From IMG/VR virus record IMGVR_UViG_3300046482_000331, positions 1-25,903 of that record: a DNA stretch of 25,903 bases; one strand, given 5' to 3'. Made by a program: the position numbers and the translations under genes. The stretch comes from a virus. How positions within the stretch are numbered: position 1 is the first letter of the stretch; each line of letters begins with the position of its first letter. A model generated the notes under the pieces. It was not told the origin of the DNA. It was given only the letters and a program-made list of their open reading frames with translations, and searched no databases. Positions 1 through 8,205 of this stretch are shown piece by piece.

Positions 1-2533
1 CCAGATTACTCCACTGATTGAACTGCGTGCCTTGCGCCAGCCGTTGCGCATTAAACAGTTCGGCGAGCCGCTGGTTCTGCGCTTCCCGCTCGGCCCAGTC
101 ACGCCCGTACTGGAGCTGGTTCTGCCCCAGCAGCCGACTATAGAGGGCCTCGTCATAGGCCTGCCGCTCGCGCTGCCCCTGTTGCTGGGCGTTGAAGTCG
201 GCCTGCCAGCCAAACTGCCCTTGCTGCGCCCGCATCTGGGCTTCCTGTGCGGCCTGGCTCCAGTTCTGGGCTTGCGATTGCTGCGCCAATTGCTCCCGGA
301 AGGCCGCTTCGGCCTGTGCCTGCGACCAGCCCTGCTGACTGGCGATCTGGTTGACCTGCTCGCGGAGCTGCGCCTCACTCATGGCCTGGCCGTAACCCAT
401 CTGACTTGCCGTCTGCGCCCACTGCTCTCGCAGCTGTGCCTGTTGGCTGGCGCGTTGCCAGGCCGCGCCATACTCCTGACTCGCCAGGTCCTGCCCTTGC
501 TCCTGGAGCGCACGCAACGCTGAGCCTGACAAGGCCCCACCCCGGGCCGCCTGCGAGGCCTCTAAGGCCCGCTGGGCCCGGTCCAGGCGAAACTGCACCC
601 CCGGATCATTGGCGAGCAGTGCCTGCCCACTGAGCGTCGGCACGGCCCCCGGCGTGTAGCGGTACTGGCTCGCGGCCGGGATGGCCCCTGGCGCGTAGCG
701 GTAGTCCCCGGCACGCGGTCCCTGCCCTGGCGTGTAGCGGTACCCCGCCGCACTGGGCACGTCGGTGGGCGTATAGCCGCCGTAACTGCCCGGCGTCCAC
801 CCTGGGGTGGCACTCGGGAGGGCATAGCCTGCGCCACTGAGCGGCGCCACCTGGCCGAGCGTCGGTTGCGCCTGACCCGCCAGCGTCTGGAGTTGCCCCA
901 GGGCACTGCGTCCGGCTTCGAGCCATGGGGCCTGGTTGGCCTGGGTAGCCAGCCACTGGGCCGTTTGCAGATCAATGCCCCGGTTGAGGGCCGCCGCCTG
1001 GAGGGCCGCCGCGTCACTGGCGGCACTGGCCCCCATGGCGCCGGCCCCGAGCGACGTCAGGCCGCTCACGGCAGGGCCGAGCCACGAGGCATTTTTGCCC
1101 AGAAAGCCGCCCACACTGCCGAGGGCGCCGAGAGCGGTGCCGAGCCAGCCGCCGCCGGTGCCGCCGCCGCCCCCAAAGCCGTACAGACTGGGATTGGCCG
1201 CCATCGCCGCCGCGACCTGATCTTGTAAGGACGACACGTCACCAGGGAAATCCCCCGTGCCGTAGCCACTCCAATCGCTCACACCACTATACCAGTCGCC
1301 GGCGCCGATATCCGTACTGTAATCTCCCGGGAAATCCCCACCGCCCCAGTCGTTCCAATCCATACGCCCTCCTGTCGCCGCGTCCGTGAGTCCCTGCGTC
1401 GCCCCCTCCTGCACGCCCTGCGCCGCACTGAGCAGGCCCGCCACACCACTGCCCGCACTGCCAAGCTGTGACCCTAAGCCCAGATAGCGACTCACCTGTT
1501 GGAGGGGCTGTGTTCCAGTTGCCCTCCCAAGCGCCCCAGTAATGCGCCCAGCAGAGCCCGCTAAACGTGCCACATCACCCACACTGCGGATGCCGGTACT
1601 CGCCAGATTCCCCAGCCCGGCCGCGCCACCCGCCAGGCCACCGAGGACCCCGAGACCCAGCCCGACTTTCTGGAGCCAGGGCTGGCCCGTGGCGGCGCCC
1701 AGCACGTTCGCGCCCATCCCGCCGTAAGAGCCGATGGCACCGATCGTCCCGAGCGTCGAGGTGGGAATCCCCAGGATCGAGGGCGCCGCCGCACTGGCTG
1801 CCGCAGGGGCTGCCGCGGCGCCACCGGCCGCCACTGGCGCAAAGGCCCCGAAAGCCGCCGCGCCGCCGGCCGCCGCGCCCAGGGTGCCCAGGGCCATAAA
1901 AAACTCGTTCGAGAGCGGGTTGAAAGCGTCCGAGGGCTGCGGTGTCGTGGCCACCCAGTTCTGGTACGCATCGGCCTGGCGCACGTTCTCGAACAGACTG
2001 CGCTCGGCATCGGTGGCACTGCCGGCGCGGATTTTGTCGCGTAGGCCCAGCATAATGGCGCCCAGGTCGGGGGAGCTCTGCGTGAGCCGCCAGGCGGACT
2101 CCACCCACTCGGGATCGCTCTTGTCCTCGGGAAATCCGACCCAATAGCCCCCGCGCGCCCCTGGGGTCAGGCGCGCGAGCTCCCGCGTCGGCACCGCCAG
2201 GGCCTGCGTGCGCATCTCCTCCCACTGCTCACGCTCGTAGTCCTTGAGCTGCCCGGCCTCGGCCTGCTCAGCAAAATGGAGGAGCTGCTGAATATAGCCC
2301 GGCGGGGCGTAGGGCATCTGCGGGATCGGGGCGCCCGGCATCCATTGAAAACTGCTGCTCGATCCCTCCTGGCTCGGGAATTGATAGGAAAGCGTATATT
2401 CCGGGACCTTGGAGATCCCTTCATCCCCCCACGTTACCTTGCTCCCGTCAGGGAGCGGTAACTCCCCGTAGAAGGGAATGTCTTCCTGTTGATCGTCCAC
2501 AATCCCGCGGCCAGGAACAACGTACAGGGTCAT
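1..2533 (-). CDS. Putative phage DNA ejection/internal virion protein (partial, runs off left edge)
   Basis: This reading frame starts at ATG 2533 and stays open to the window edge, giving at least 844 residues with the C-terminus missing. The N-terminal 130 residues are mixed alpha/beta. A long Gly/Ala-rich, weakly hydrophobic stretch follows, then a Gln/Ala-rich helical region. Near 500-650 lies a segment of the type DPGVQFRLDRAQRALE...ARGGALSG...YGQDLASQEY. I recall this as a common signature of ejection or tail-associated proteins in podovirus-like phages. Its place at the end of a P22-ordered late block fits a DNA transfer protein like P22 gp7, gp16 or gp20, which are carried in the virion and injected with the DNA. 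AGGA lies about 8 nt before the ATG. The phage-structural role is fairly firm; the exact gp equivalence is inference. Confidence 0.7.
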   Translation of the reverse strand, partial: MTLYVVPGRGIVDDQQEDIPFYGELPLPDGSKVTWGDEGISKVPEYTLSYQFPSQEGSSSSFQWMPGAPIPQMPYAPPGYIQQLLHFAEQAEAGQLKDYEREQWEEMRTQALAVPTRELARLTPGARGGYWVGFPEDKSDPEWVESAWRLTQSSPDLGAIMLGLRDKIRAGSATDAERSLFENVRQADAYQNWVATTPQPSDAFNPLSNEFFMALGTLGAAAGGAAAFGAFAPVAAGGAAAAPAAASAAAPSILGIPTSTLGTIGAIGSYGGMGANVLGAATGQPWLQKVGLGLGVLGGLAGGAAGLGNLASTGIRSVGDVARLAGSAGRITGALGRATGTQPLQQVSRYLGLGSQLGSAGSGVAGLLSAAQGVQEGATQGLTDAATGGRMDWNDWGGGDFPGDYSTDIGAGDWYSGVSDWSGYGTGDFPGDVSSLQDQVAAAMAANPSLYGFGGGGGTGGGWLGTALGALGSVGGFLGKNASWLGPAVSGLTSLGAGAMGASAASDAAALQAAALNRGIDLQTAQWLATQANQAPWLEAGRSALGQLQTLAGQAQPTLGQVAPLSGAGYALPSATPGWTPGSYGGYTPTDVPSAAGYRYTPGQGPRAGDYRYAPGAIPAASQYRYTPGAVPTLSGQALLANDPGVQFRLDRAQRALEASQAARGGALSGSALRALQEQGQDLASQEYGAAWQRASQQAQLREQWAQTASQMGYGQAMSEAQLREQVNQIASQQGWSQAQAEAAFREQLAQQSQAQNWSQAAQEAQMRAQQGQFGWQADFNAQQQGQRERQAYDEALYSRLLGQNQLQYGRDWAEREAQNQRLAELFNAQRLAQGTQFNQWSNL

Positions 2534-2555
2534 AGGAAAGTCCTATGTTTCTAGC

Positions 2556-3116
2556 CTACCCCGCCCAGTACGACCCACTGAGCGCAATCTGCGTCGTGGC
2601 CGTCAGGGCCGTCACCGGCAGGCGGTCCCAGCCCGTCGTACGCCCTTGCTGATACAGCCGCACGCGCGGTTCGCCAGCCACCATGGCGCCCATCAGGCTC
2701 TCGAACTGGCCGCCCAGCGTGACGTTGCCAAAGGCCAGCGACACCGGAATGAGCAAGGCGGGTGGGCCACTCGCCGCCGCCGGCAGCCCTGCCACGTCCA
2801 CAAAGCCGGCCATGATGGGATCGAGCGCGCTGAGGGCGAGCGTCGCCGCAATCGTATAATTGTTCCCCGTCTTGATGGCCTGGCCCCACTGCACGCTATA
2901 GGTGTGACCACTCGTGCCACTGCTGTCCACCAGCGTCGGCGTCCAGGTGAGGAGCACCGGCGTGATGGCCTCCAGCGTGGCCTCAATGGCGCCCAGGCGT
3001 TGCTGCGTCGTCAGCGACAAACGCTCGAACCAGCGTACCCACGTCGGCGTGAGCACCAGGGGCTCCCGAAACAGCACGGGCTCACGGGCCGGCACAGGAT
3101 CTAAACGTTCGGCCAC
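2556..3116 (-). CDS. Phage virion-associated protein, unknown function
   Basis: This 186-residue protein starts at GTG 3116, with GGAG about 10 nt upstream. It sits 12 nt after the stop of the FN3 gene and 22 nt before the ejection-type gene, so it belongs to the late operon. The N-terminus is Pro/Glu-rich with two tryptophans (TPTWVRWFERLS). The rest is rich in beta-prone and small residues with a Gly/Ala-Pro middle, and it has no cysteine or membrane segment. I do not recognise a named family. Position and composition suggest a small tail or head-decoration protein. Confidence 0.6.
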   Translation of the reverse strand: MAERLDPVPAREPVLFREPLVLTPTWVRWFERLSLTTQQRLGAIEATLEAITPVLLTWTPTLVDSSGTSGHTYSVQWGQAIKTGNNYTIAATLALSALDPIMAGFVDVAGLPAAASGPPALLIPVSLAFGNVTLGGQFESLMGAMVAGEPRVRLYQQGRTTGWDRLPVTALTATTQIALSGSYWAG

Positions 3117-3128
3117 AGCTAGGGCTCC

Positions 3129-3495
3129 TCAAGGTACGACTGTACCGCGCAGTCCTGTCGGCGCGTTGGGCGCTTGTGGTAGCGGCACTTGAAATTGAAC
3201 GGTGTTGCTAGGACCGGATTCCTCCCCGTCTGCAGCCACCGCTTTGACGATGTAGCAGTAGTTGTGCCCAGCCAGCAACGGGGCCGGCGCCGAGCCCGTA
3301 TCCGTATACGTCTGCTGGCTCCTGGGCGTCGTCGCCAGGAACGCATACACCCCGAGACAATCGTTATCGCGATACACCGCGAAGTGGTCCGCCGGGTCCA
3401 GGGGATTGTCAAAGATAATCCCAGATGAGGTTCACCCCAACCCCCAGGGCAGGCATGGCCCAGAGCAGCACAAGGGCGGTCAGTACGGCGCGCAT
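3129..3495 (-). CDS. Secreted fibronectin type III domain protein, split by a +1 frameshift
   Basis: ATG 3495 has a GGAGG site 9 nt upstream and lies 1 nt after the stop of the gp10-like gene. The first frame encodes 28 residues (MRAVLTALVLLWAMPALG, then VGVNLIWDYL) and ends at TGA 3411-3409. The following frame (+1) continues from GAC 3410 as DNPLDPADHFAVYRD... to a stop at 3129-3131. Joined, this is a 121-residue protein with a signal peptide and one FN3-like domain with the typical closing pattern (YCYIVKAVAADGEESGPSNTVQF). The stop lies in TAT CTT TGA C, the same bases and phase as the bacterial RF2 frameshift site. It is either programmed frameshifting or a one-base error in a run of T. 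The signal peptide is unusual for a virion protein and suggests a surface or periplasmic role. Confidence 0.65.
3405..3423 (-). other. Candidate RF2-type +1 programmed frameshift site
   Basis: Read on the minus strand, the codons are TGG GAT TAT CTT TGA followed by C AAT. The ten bases TAT CTT TGA C match the E. coli prfB recoding site in sequence and codon phase. Slipping one base forward on CTT yields Leu then GAC (Asp) and enters the FN3 frame. The strong Shine-Dalgarno-like stimulator of prfB (AGGGGG three bases before CTT) is not present. Only GGGA occurs, ending four bases before CTT. This weakens the recoding reading relative to a simple insertion of one T. Confidence 0.45.
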
Positions 3496-3496
3496 G

Positions 3497-4984
3497 TTAA
3501 CTTACCTCCAGGCGAGCCCCTAATATGGCCGTGAACACCGGGTCAGTCACGACCACTTTGAACGCCCGCTGACTCTTCGCTCTCCCCAGCCGACGCCACC
3601 TGACCAGCCTCGTGCGTTCGCCAATGCGCCCGGCGCTACGCCACAGGGGGTGACTCCACGAGTGGCCCCCGTCATCGGACCAACTCAACATGACTTGCGG
3701 GTCGGCCCCTGGCGGCTGCGCACCCCCGTCGGGCGGGTCGAAGCCGGCCTGCTCGTGCGTGCCAGGCAGCGCCAGCCCATCCAGGCCCACGCCCGTTTCG
3801 AGCAGCAACTCGAACAGGTGATACACCACGGGCTGCTGGTCGTTGCGGATGTGCGGCGAGATGCGCTCGCGGTAGAGCGGATCGGTGCCATGCGTGTACC
3901 AATCCGGGCGCCAGCGATACAGGTGCCCGGTGGTGCGATCACCCCAGAGATGGTCACCAAACGCGAGGCAATGCGTGCCAGCGCGCCAGGCCGTGAGCGT
4001 ACCCTCGGCGGTGAGGTCCGCCAGTTCGGTCCAGCCCTGCGTCGCCACGTCATAGGCCCAGGTGGTGTCGTGGCCCGGCACGTGCAGGAAGTACCACGAG
4101 TGGCCACCATGCCGGGCGGTGTAGGCTTCCGTGCCAGAGAGATCCGTCACATGCGAGAGCGACGATTCAACGGCATGGGTGGAGATGCGGACGGGGGCGA
4201 AACCTTCCAGGCGCCAGACCGGGCCTTCGCCCCTGGGGCTTCCTCCTAGGAAGTACACAGTATTTTGCATAGCGACGCAGGCCCAGGGCGCCGCGATCCC
4301 CTGCTCAATAAACGTACTGCTGGCACGCATGTACGGGTTCAGACTGTCCCCGGTCGGATGCCACACCTCAATACTTTGCGTGCCGAATAAGTACAGCTCT
4401 CTATGGTCTATAAGCAGCGTCAGGAGCAGGTCGGCACGCGCTTCCGCCTCGTAGAAGTTGAGGGCGGGCCAGGTCGCCGGGGCAAACGGGTCGCTGTACC
4501 AGAAGCGCCGCGTGCCAGGCTCGTTGGTGAGGATGCGGCCATCGAGGTACTGCACCCGCCCAAAGGTCTGCGGGCCTGTGAGCGGGATGGTCGCCAGCGT
4601 GTTGGTGGCAAACGGCATGGTATACCCGACGCCCTGCGCGCTCACCACCAGCGTCTGGCCGTCATCGGTCATACTGACCGGCGCGAGGCCGGTGGCGAGT
4701 GTGCCACGCACGAGATGCGTACCGCCGGCAAAGCACTCGTAGAGGGTGGTACTGGTCGCGCTAAAAACCCTGCCATTTGTACATTCATATAATCCGAGAA
4801 TAGGTGCAGATTCAAGTAAATCGACTTGCTCTAAACCAGGGAAACCGTACAACGTGTATTGCCCACGTTGATTTGGGGACTCTTCTAAATACAAATTTAA
4901 TGTTCTTTCAGAACTAACAAAAGGGCTTCTTGCTGGTGATGACGGACCTACAAAGCCTTTAAAATCCATGGCATTCCTAGCCAT
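3497..4984 (-). CDS. P22 gp10-like packaged DNA stabilization / tail hub protein
   Basis: The product is 495 residues from ATG 4984. In-frame alternatives are TTG 4996 and ATG 4970, the latter with AGGA just upstream. The start resembles gp10-type proteins (GPSSPARSPFVSSERTLNLYLEES). The body is made of beta-propeller-like repeats rich in W, Y, D and G, such as RFWYSDPFAPATWP, YLFGTQSIEVWHPTG and MLSWSDDGGHSW. In P22, gp10 sits under the portal and gp4, and keeps packaged DNA from leaking. Here it likewise follows the gp4-like gene, although an HNH gene and a membrane-protein gene on the other strand lie between them. The first 70 codons are clearly AT-richer (about 41% GC in 4861-4980) than the rest (about 70% in 4021-4080). 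Confidence 0.75.
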   Translation of the reverse strand: MARNAMDFKGFVGPSSPARSPFVSSERTLNLYLEESPNQRGQYTLYGFPGLEQVDLLESAPILGLYECTNGRVFSATSTTLYECFAGGTHLVRGTLATGLAPVSMTDDGQTLVVSAQGVGYTMPFATNTLATIPLTGPQTFGRVQYLDGRILTNEPGTRRFWYSDPFAPATWPALNFYEAEARADLLLTLLIDHRELYLFGTQSIEVWHPTGDSLNPYMRASSTFIEQGIAAPWACVAMQNTVYFLGGSPRGEGPVWRLEGFAPVRISTHAVESSLSHVTDLSGTEAYTARHGGHSWYFLHVPGHDTTWAYDVATQGWTELADLTAEGTLTAWRAGTHCLAFGDHLWGDRTTGHLYRWRPDWYTHGTDPLYRERISPHIRNDQQPVVYHLFELLLETGVGLDGLALPGTHEQAGFDPPDGGAQPPGADPQVMLSWSDDGGHSWSHPLWRSAGRIGERTRLVRWRRLGRAKSQRAFKVVVTDPVFTAILGARLEVS

Positions 4985-5101
4985 ACTAGGGTACAATAAG
5001 AGTATACTTGCTCACTGATGGGGTAGCGCCTGATCAGCGCTCGTCAAGTCATTGACCTTCCTCAGTGAGCCCCATCATCCAACCTGGAAGGAGGTTGCCA
5101 C
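4985..5101 (+). promoter_or_regulatory. Structured leader of HNH gene 1
   Basis: A TACAAT hexamer at 4992-4997 could be a -10 element, with only a poor -35. Downstream, GCTCACTGA (5010-5018) can pair with TCAGTGAGC (5062-5070). GATGGGG (5017-5023) can pair with CCCCATC (5070-5076), so the two pairings cross like a pseudoknot. An inner hairpin AGCGC/GCGCT lies at 5025-5041. The ribosome site GGAAGGAGG is inside a small hairpin CAACCT/AGGTTG (5080-5097) that would partly mask it. Confidence 0.4.
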
Positions 5102-5809
5102 ATGCCGTTCAAAGATCCCGAAAAATATCGTGCCATGGCTGGTATTTACTGTAGACGTTGGCTCGAAAAATCCCCCAAAAACCGTGAGACGTACAATGCC
5201 GCAGCGCGTGCGTCGTACCATCGACGGAAAGAACGACTCAACTCGGAACGTCGGGCAAAGCATGCAGCAAATCGTGACGAGTTGAATGCGATACGGCGAG
5301 CAAAGCGCGCTCTGAAGACACAAGATGCGCGGGAAAAGCGACTGCAAGAAGCTCCGCTGAAGAAAGCGCAAGCACAACAAGCACGTATTCTGTGGCTCAG
5401 CCAATGGCATCGTACTTATCGGGCTGCTAATCCTCAGCAATTCCGTGCCTATGGACACGCGCGACGTGCAAGAGAAAATGGACATCCATATACATTGACA
5501 CCAGAGCAAGAATCGTTTTGCCGCGCGCACTTTCACTACACCTGTGCTGTCTGCGGCCATGAAGAAGGCTTTCAGTGGCGCATTGTGTTGGATCACTGGA
5601 TACCTCTCAAATCCCCTGACTGTCCTGGCACGGTTGCCACCAACATGATTCCTCTCTGTCATGGCGTCGGCGGCTGTAATAACTCGAAAAAGGACAAAGA
5701 CCCTGAAACCTGGCTGATTGCTCGCGTCGGGAAGCGCAAAGCCGCGACAATCTTGAAGCGTATCCGCGCCTATTTCGCTCTTGTGGCCCCAAAGGAGCAA
5801 GACGCATGA
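5102..5809 (+). CDS. HNH homing-type endonuclease, inserted opposite the late operon
   Basis: The protein has 235 residues and begins at ATG 5102 after GGAAGGAGG. The N-terminal half is very basic and helical, with repeated Arg/Lys-Ala blocks like those of phage free-standing HNH genes. The HNH core is in the C-terminal half: CAVCG, then IVLDHWIPL (catalytic D-H), then NMIPLCHGVGGCNNSKKDKDP with the second Cys pair and Asn. It is on the plus strand between two minus-strand virion genes, gp4-like and gp10-like, which normally adjoin. That fits an intronless homing endonuclease that spreads by cutting alleles lacking it. Its stop overlaps the next start by 4 bases. A paralogue lies at 8420. Confidence 0.85.
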   Translation: MPFKDPEKYRAMAGIYCRRWLEKSPKNRETYNAAARASYHRRKERLNSERRAKHAANRDELNAIRRAKRALKTQDAREKRLQEAPLKKAQAQQARILWLSQWHRTYRAANPQQFRAYGHARRARENGHPYTLTPEQESFCRAHFHYTCAVCGHEEGFQWRIVLDHWIPLKSPDCPGTVATNMIPLCHGVGGCNNSKKDKDPETWLIARVGKRKAATILKRIRAYFALVAPKEQDA

Positions 5810-6078
5810 CCCCGGAGCGCAAAGCCGACGTGCTCTTCTGGTGCCAGGTCGCCCTCTATCTCACGATTATGGGCGCGATTATCACCACCATGATCCTCTT
5901 TGCCTTCTGGCTCAATACCCTGCGCCTCGACCTGGAGGAAGCCCGCGCCAGAGATCGCGCCATGCTCCAGCAACACCAGACCGTGCTCGCCGATCACGAC
6001 CGCGCCCGCGAGCAACACGACCGCGACCACCAGGCGTCCCACGCGGCCTTCATGGCGCTGCTCCAGGCGTACCGTTAA
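5806..6078 (+). CDS. Small membrane-anchored coiled-coil protein
   Basis: This 90-residue protein starts in an ATGA overlap with the HNH stop, so the two are probably translated together. Residues 10-37 form one hydrophobic membrane segment after a short charged head (MTPERKAD). Residues 42-88 form a highly charged helix with repeated Asp/His/Arg/Gln, probably a coiled coil. The architecture resembles small phage holin-accessory, spanin or anchor proteins, but no family is recognised. It converges on the gp4-like gene and shares the bases of its stop codon with it. Pairing of a membrane protein with a homing endonuclease is unusual. Confidence 0.7.
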   Translation: MTPERKADVLFWCQVALYLTIMGAIITTMILFAFWLNTLRLDLEEARARDRAMLQQHQTVLADHDRAREQHDRDHQASHAAFMALLQAYR

Positions 6079-6791
6079 CCAATCCCCGCCCGGAAGCGCG
6101 CCATCCGGTCCCCCACCAGACCGCTCCCCGGCGTTGGACTCATCCGCCCTACGACCGTGTTGATCACCGCCAGGTTGCGCTTCGATTCCTCCGCAATCTT
6201 CAGCGTAAGCGGCGAGGGCTGCACGCCATAGGAGGGCGAACATTCGAGCGCCAGGGCTGCCCGGAGCGCCCGCGTATAGCCTGGCGGAAACTGCACGTCG
6301 TCATCGAGACTGCTGAAGGCCTCTAGGGGCACCCAGGGATAGACGGTAATCGTCCATGGTCCTGCCGCATTGACTGGCCAAATATACAGCTCCCCTAGGG
6401 GCACCTGCGGCGCGTAGTACAGCGCCAGGGGCCACGTGCTGGTTTCCGTCTTCCAGGCGAGCTGGGCGTACTGCTCCTGGCGCGCCAGCACCTCCACGGG
6501 GTAGTCATAGCCCACCGCATCACGGTACTCCGCATGGTCCGCCAGGCGGATCGGGCGCGCACTGGGGATGGCACCGCCCACCCCCCAGGTCTGCATCGGG
6601 ACACCTGCGGGCCACGACAGCTCCGTGGGCTTGAGATAGTAAATCCACAACGACTCGGTACTGAACGAGTCGAGCAGGGCATTGAGCAGGTCCAGGCCAT
6701 GCTGGGCCATATCAGCCTGAATCGGCTCTTCCGGGCTACTGACGCCCAGGTCCATCAGGGCGCCTTTAATCAGGGTCCTGGCGGTGGTCAC
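6075..6791 (-). CDS. P22 gp4-like head closure / tail accessory factor
   Basis: The product has 238 residues, starting at GTG 6791 in a GTGA overlap with the small gene upstream. The N-terminus (TTARTLIKGALMDLGVSSPEEPIQADMAQHGLDLLNALLDSFSTE, given here only as its pattern of paired helices) is the hallmark of P22 gp4-type connectors. Later come LYIWPVN and a PPGYTRALRAALALECSP motif with a conserved helical end, as in these families. In P22, gp4 binds below the portal, seals the head and makes the platform for gp10 and the tailspike. Its place after coat and before gp10 supports this role. Confidence 0.78.
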   Translation of the reverse strand: MTTARTLIKGALMDLGVSSPEEPIQADMAQHGLDLLNALLDSFSTESLWIYYLKPTELSWPAGVPMQTWGVGGAIPSARPIRLADHAEYRDAVGYDYPVEVLARQEQYAQLAWKTETSTWPLALYYAPQVPLGELYIWPVNAAGPWTITVYPWVPLEAFSSLDDDVQFPPGYTRALRAALALECSPSYGVQPSPLTLKIAEESKRNLAVINTVVGRMSPTPGSGLVGDRMARFRAGIG

Positions 6792-6976
6792 CGGCTGCTC
6801 CGGCGCGGGCTGGCCGCCTCACTCTCAGCAGCCTTCGCCGCCGCGTCCGCCGCCTCAGCCGGGCTCTCAAACCATTCGCCAGCCGGGAGCGCACGCAATT
6901 CCTCCGGCGTCGTCACGACCTTCGATGTGCCACTGACGTGATAGCGCCAGGAGGGCAGCACAGGGGCTTCGGGCAT
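6788..6976 (-). CDS. Small late protein, unknown function
   Basis: The 62-residue product starts at ATG 6976; upstream in-frame starts would overlap the coat gene. It begins MPEAPVLPSWRYHV and ends in an Ala/Glu/Ser-rich helix. It lies 20 nt after the coat stop and overlaps the gp4-like start (GTGA), so it is co-translated with head genes. Such short proteins between coat and connector genes are common in phages. The function is not known. Confidence 0.6.
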   Translation of the reverse strand: MPEAPVLPSWRYHVSGTSKVVTTPEELRALPAGEWFESPAEAADAAAKAAESEAASPRRSSR

Positions 6977-6996
6977 AATCCATCTCGCTTTCCATA

Positions 6997-8205
6997 TTAG
7001 ACCAATGGACTCCAGACACGGCATACGGCCTCAGGTTGCACATATTTGAACCCCCAGAGCACATCACAACGGCTCAAATGGCCATCAGTACGGATGTCGG
7101 AGTCACGCCACACGCGCAACGCCAGACGCACCTGTTCATCACTGGCCGTGGCATTCTCGCCAGACCACGGGGTAAACAGCTTGACGTTGCCCAGCGTCAC
7201 GCCAATGGGGTGATAAAACAGGTTCTGGGCATAGGCGGTGTCTGCGGTACCCAGAAACGTGATGACGCCGTTATCCACGGGGAGTGCCGTGACGGTGGCC
7301 CGTGGGTCGGACGGCAGAATCATCGGCGGGTAGACCGGCACACTGGCCGTGCCCGTGCCACTCGCGTCCACGTCGGCCTGCACGCTGAACATGCGCAACT
7401 TCCCGGTCGATTCCAGCGACTGCGGCTTGATCCCGAACACGTTGGCCACCTGAAACACGTCGCCCTTTTTGAGAACGCCCGTGGCCGAGGCGGTAAAGCC
7501 CTTCATGTTAATCGTGGACCCCGTCGAGCCGGCGGCAATGAGCGGCGTCCCGGCGCGCGAGCCCGTGGTATGCGTGGCCACGTTTTGATCAATCGACCAC
7601 TTCGCGCCTAAGGTCTTGCCCATCAGGCCATCGGTGTACTGCCGGCCAATCTCGGTGGACTGCTGAAACAGGCCCTTGTTCTCGTCAACCACCTCGATGC
7701 CTTCGTCGGGATGGAGCACCACGGCGCGCTGATCGTCCCTGGGCACCCCTTCCATATCCAGGAGGGCCGAGGCCAGACCAAACGCCCGCCAGTGCTTGCC
7801 GGTTTCCACCAGCACCGAGTTATACGCCTCCCAGTACATAGACAGGCCATCCGTGTCAATTTCGTTGGCCAGGCGGGCCGCCTGGGGTTTGGCGATGCGA
7901 TTGTTCCAGTCATCGAACTGCAATGTAAGTTCCACTGACGTGAAATCCACATCCGCATGTTTCTGTTTGTCAATGACCAGACGGACCACCTCTTCCACGT
8001 AGTCTTGACCGACATAAGCAGGGCCATCATGGACCGAATAGCGCGGGGTTTTCCTTATGTCGAGAAAATCGCCGATCTTGTGACCTTGCTTCCCAAAATC
8101 ATCCTCCCAGCGGCGATCCGCACCAGCGGCGAAAACGAGGTTATTGGTTAAATTAGCGAGAAGCATTTGACTTACCATCTGTATGGTACGAAAAGTATTG
8201 GCCAT
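6997..8205 (-). CDS. Major capsid (coat) protein, P22 gp5-like
   Basis: This 402-residue protein starts at ATG 8205 with AGGA about 9 nt before it. The N-terminus MANTFRTIQMVSQMLLANLTNNLVFA and the FDDWNNRIAKPQAARLANEIDTDG region match the pattern of P22-type coat proteins (HK97 fold with extra insertion domain). The remainder is beta-rich with many Gly/Thr/Val (KGDVFQVANVFGI, VYPPMILPSDP, LFYHPIGVTLGNVKLFTP), as in that family. Its length is close to that of P22 coat (430). It follows scaffold and portal in the late order, although an HNH gene lies between coat and scaffold. The part of the gene nearest the HNH gene is AT-richer than the rest. Confidence 0.82.
   Translation of the reverse strand: MANTFRTIQMVSQMLLANLTNNLVFAAGADRRWEDDFGKQGHKIGDFLDIRKTPRYSVHDGPAYVGQDYVEEVVRLVIDKQKHADVDFTSVELTLQFDDWNNRIAKPQAARLANEIDTDGLSMYWEAYNSVLVETGKHWRAFGLASALLDMEGVPRDDQRAVVLHPDEGIEVVDENKGLFQQSTEIGRQYTDGLMGKTLGAKWSIDQNVATHTTGSRAGTPLIAAGSTGSTINMKGFTASATGVLKKGDVFQVANVFGIKPQSLESTGKLRMFSVQADVDASGTGTASVPVYPPMILPSDPRATVTALPVDNGVITFLGTADTAYAQNLFYHPIGVTLGNVKLFTPWSGENATASDEQVRLALRVWRDSDIRTDGHLSRCDVLWGFKYVQPEAVCRVWSPLV

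Noticed and set aside
5075-5800. 241-codon open frame opposite HNH gene 1
   Set aside because: The plus-strand frame has the HNH motifs and a strong ribosome site; the opposite frame has neither.
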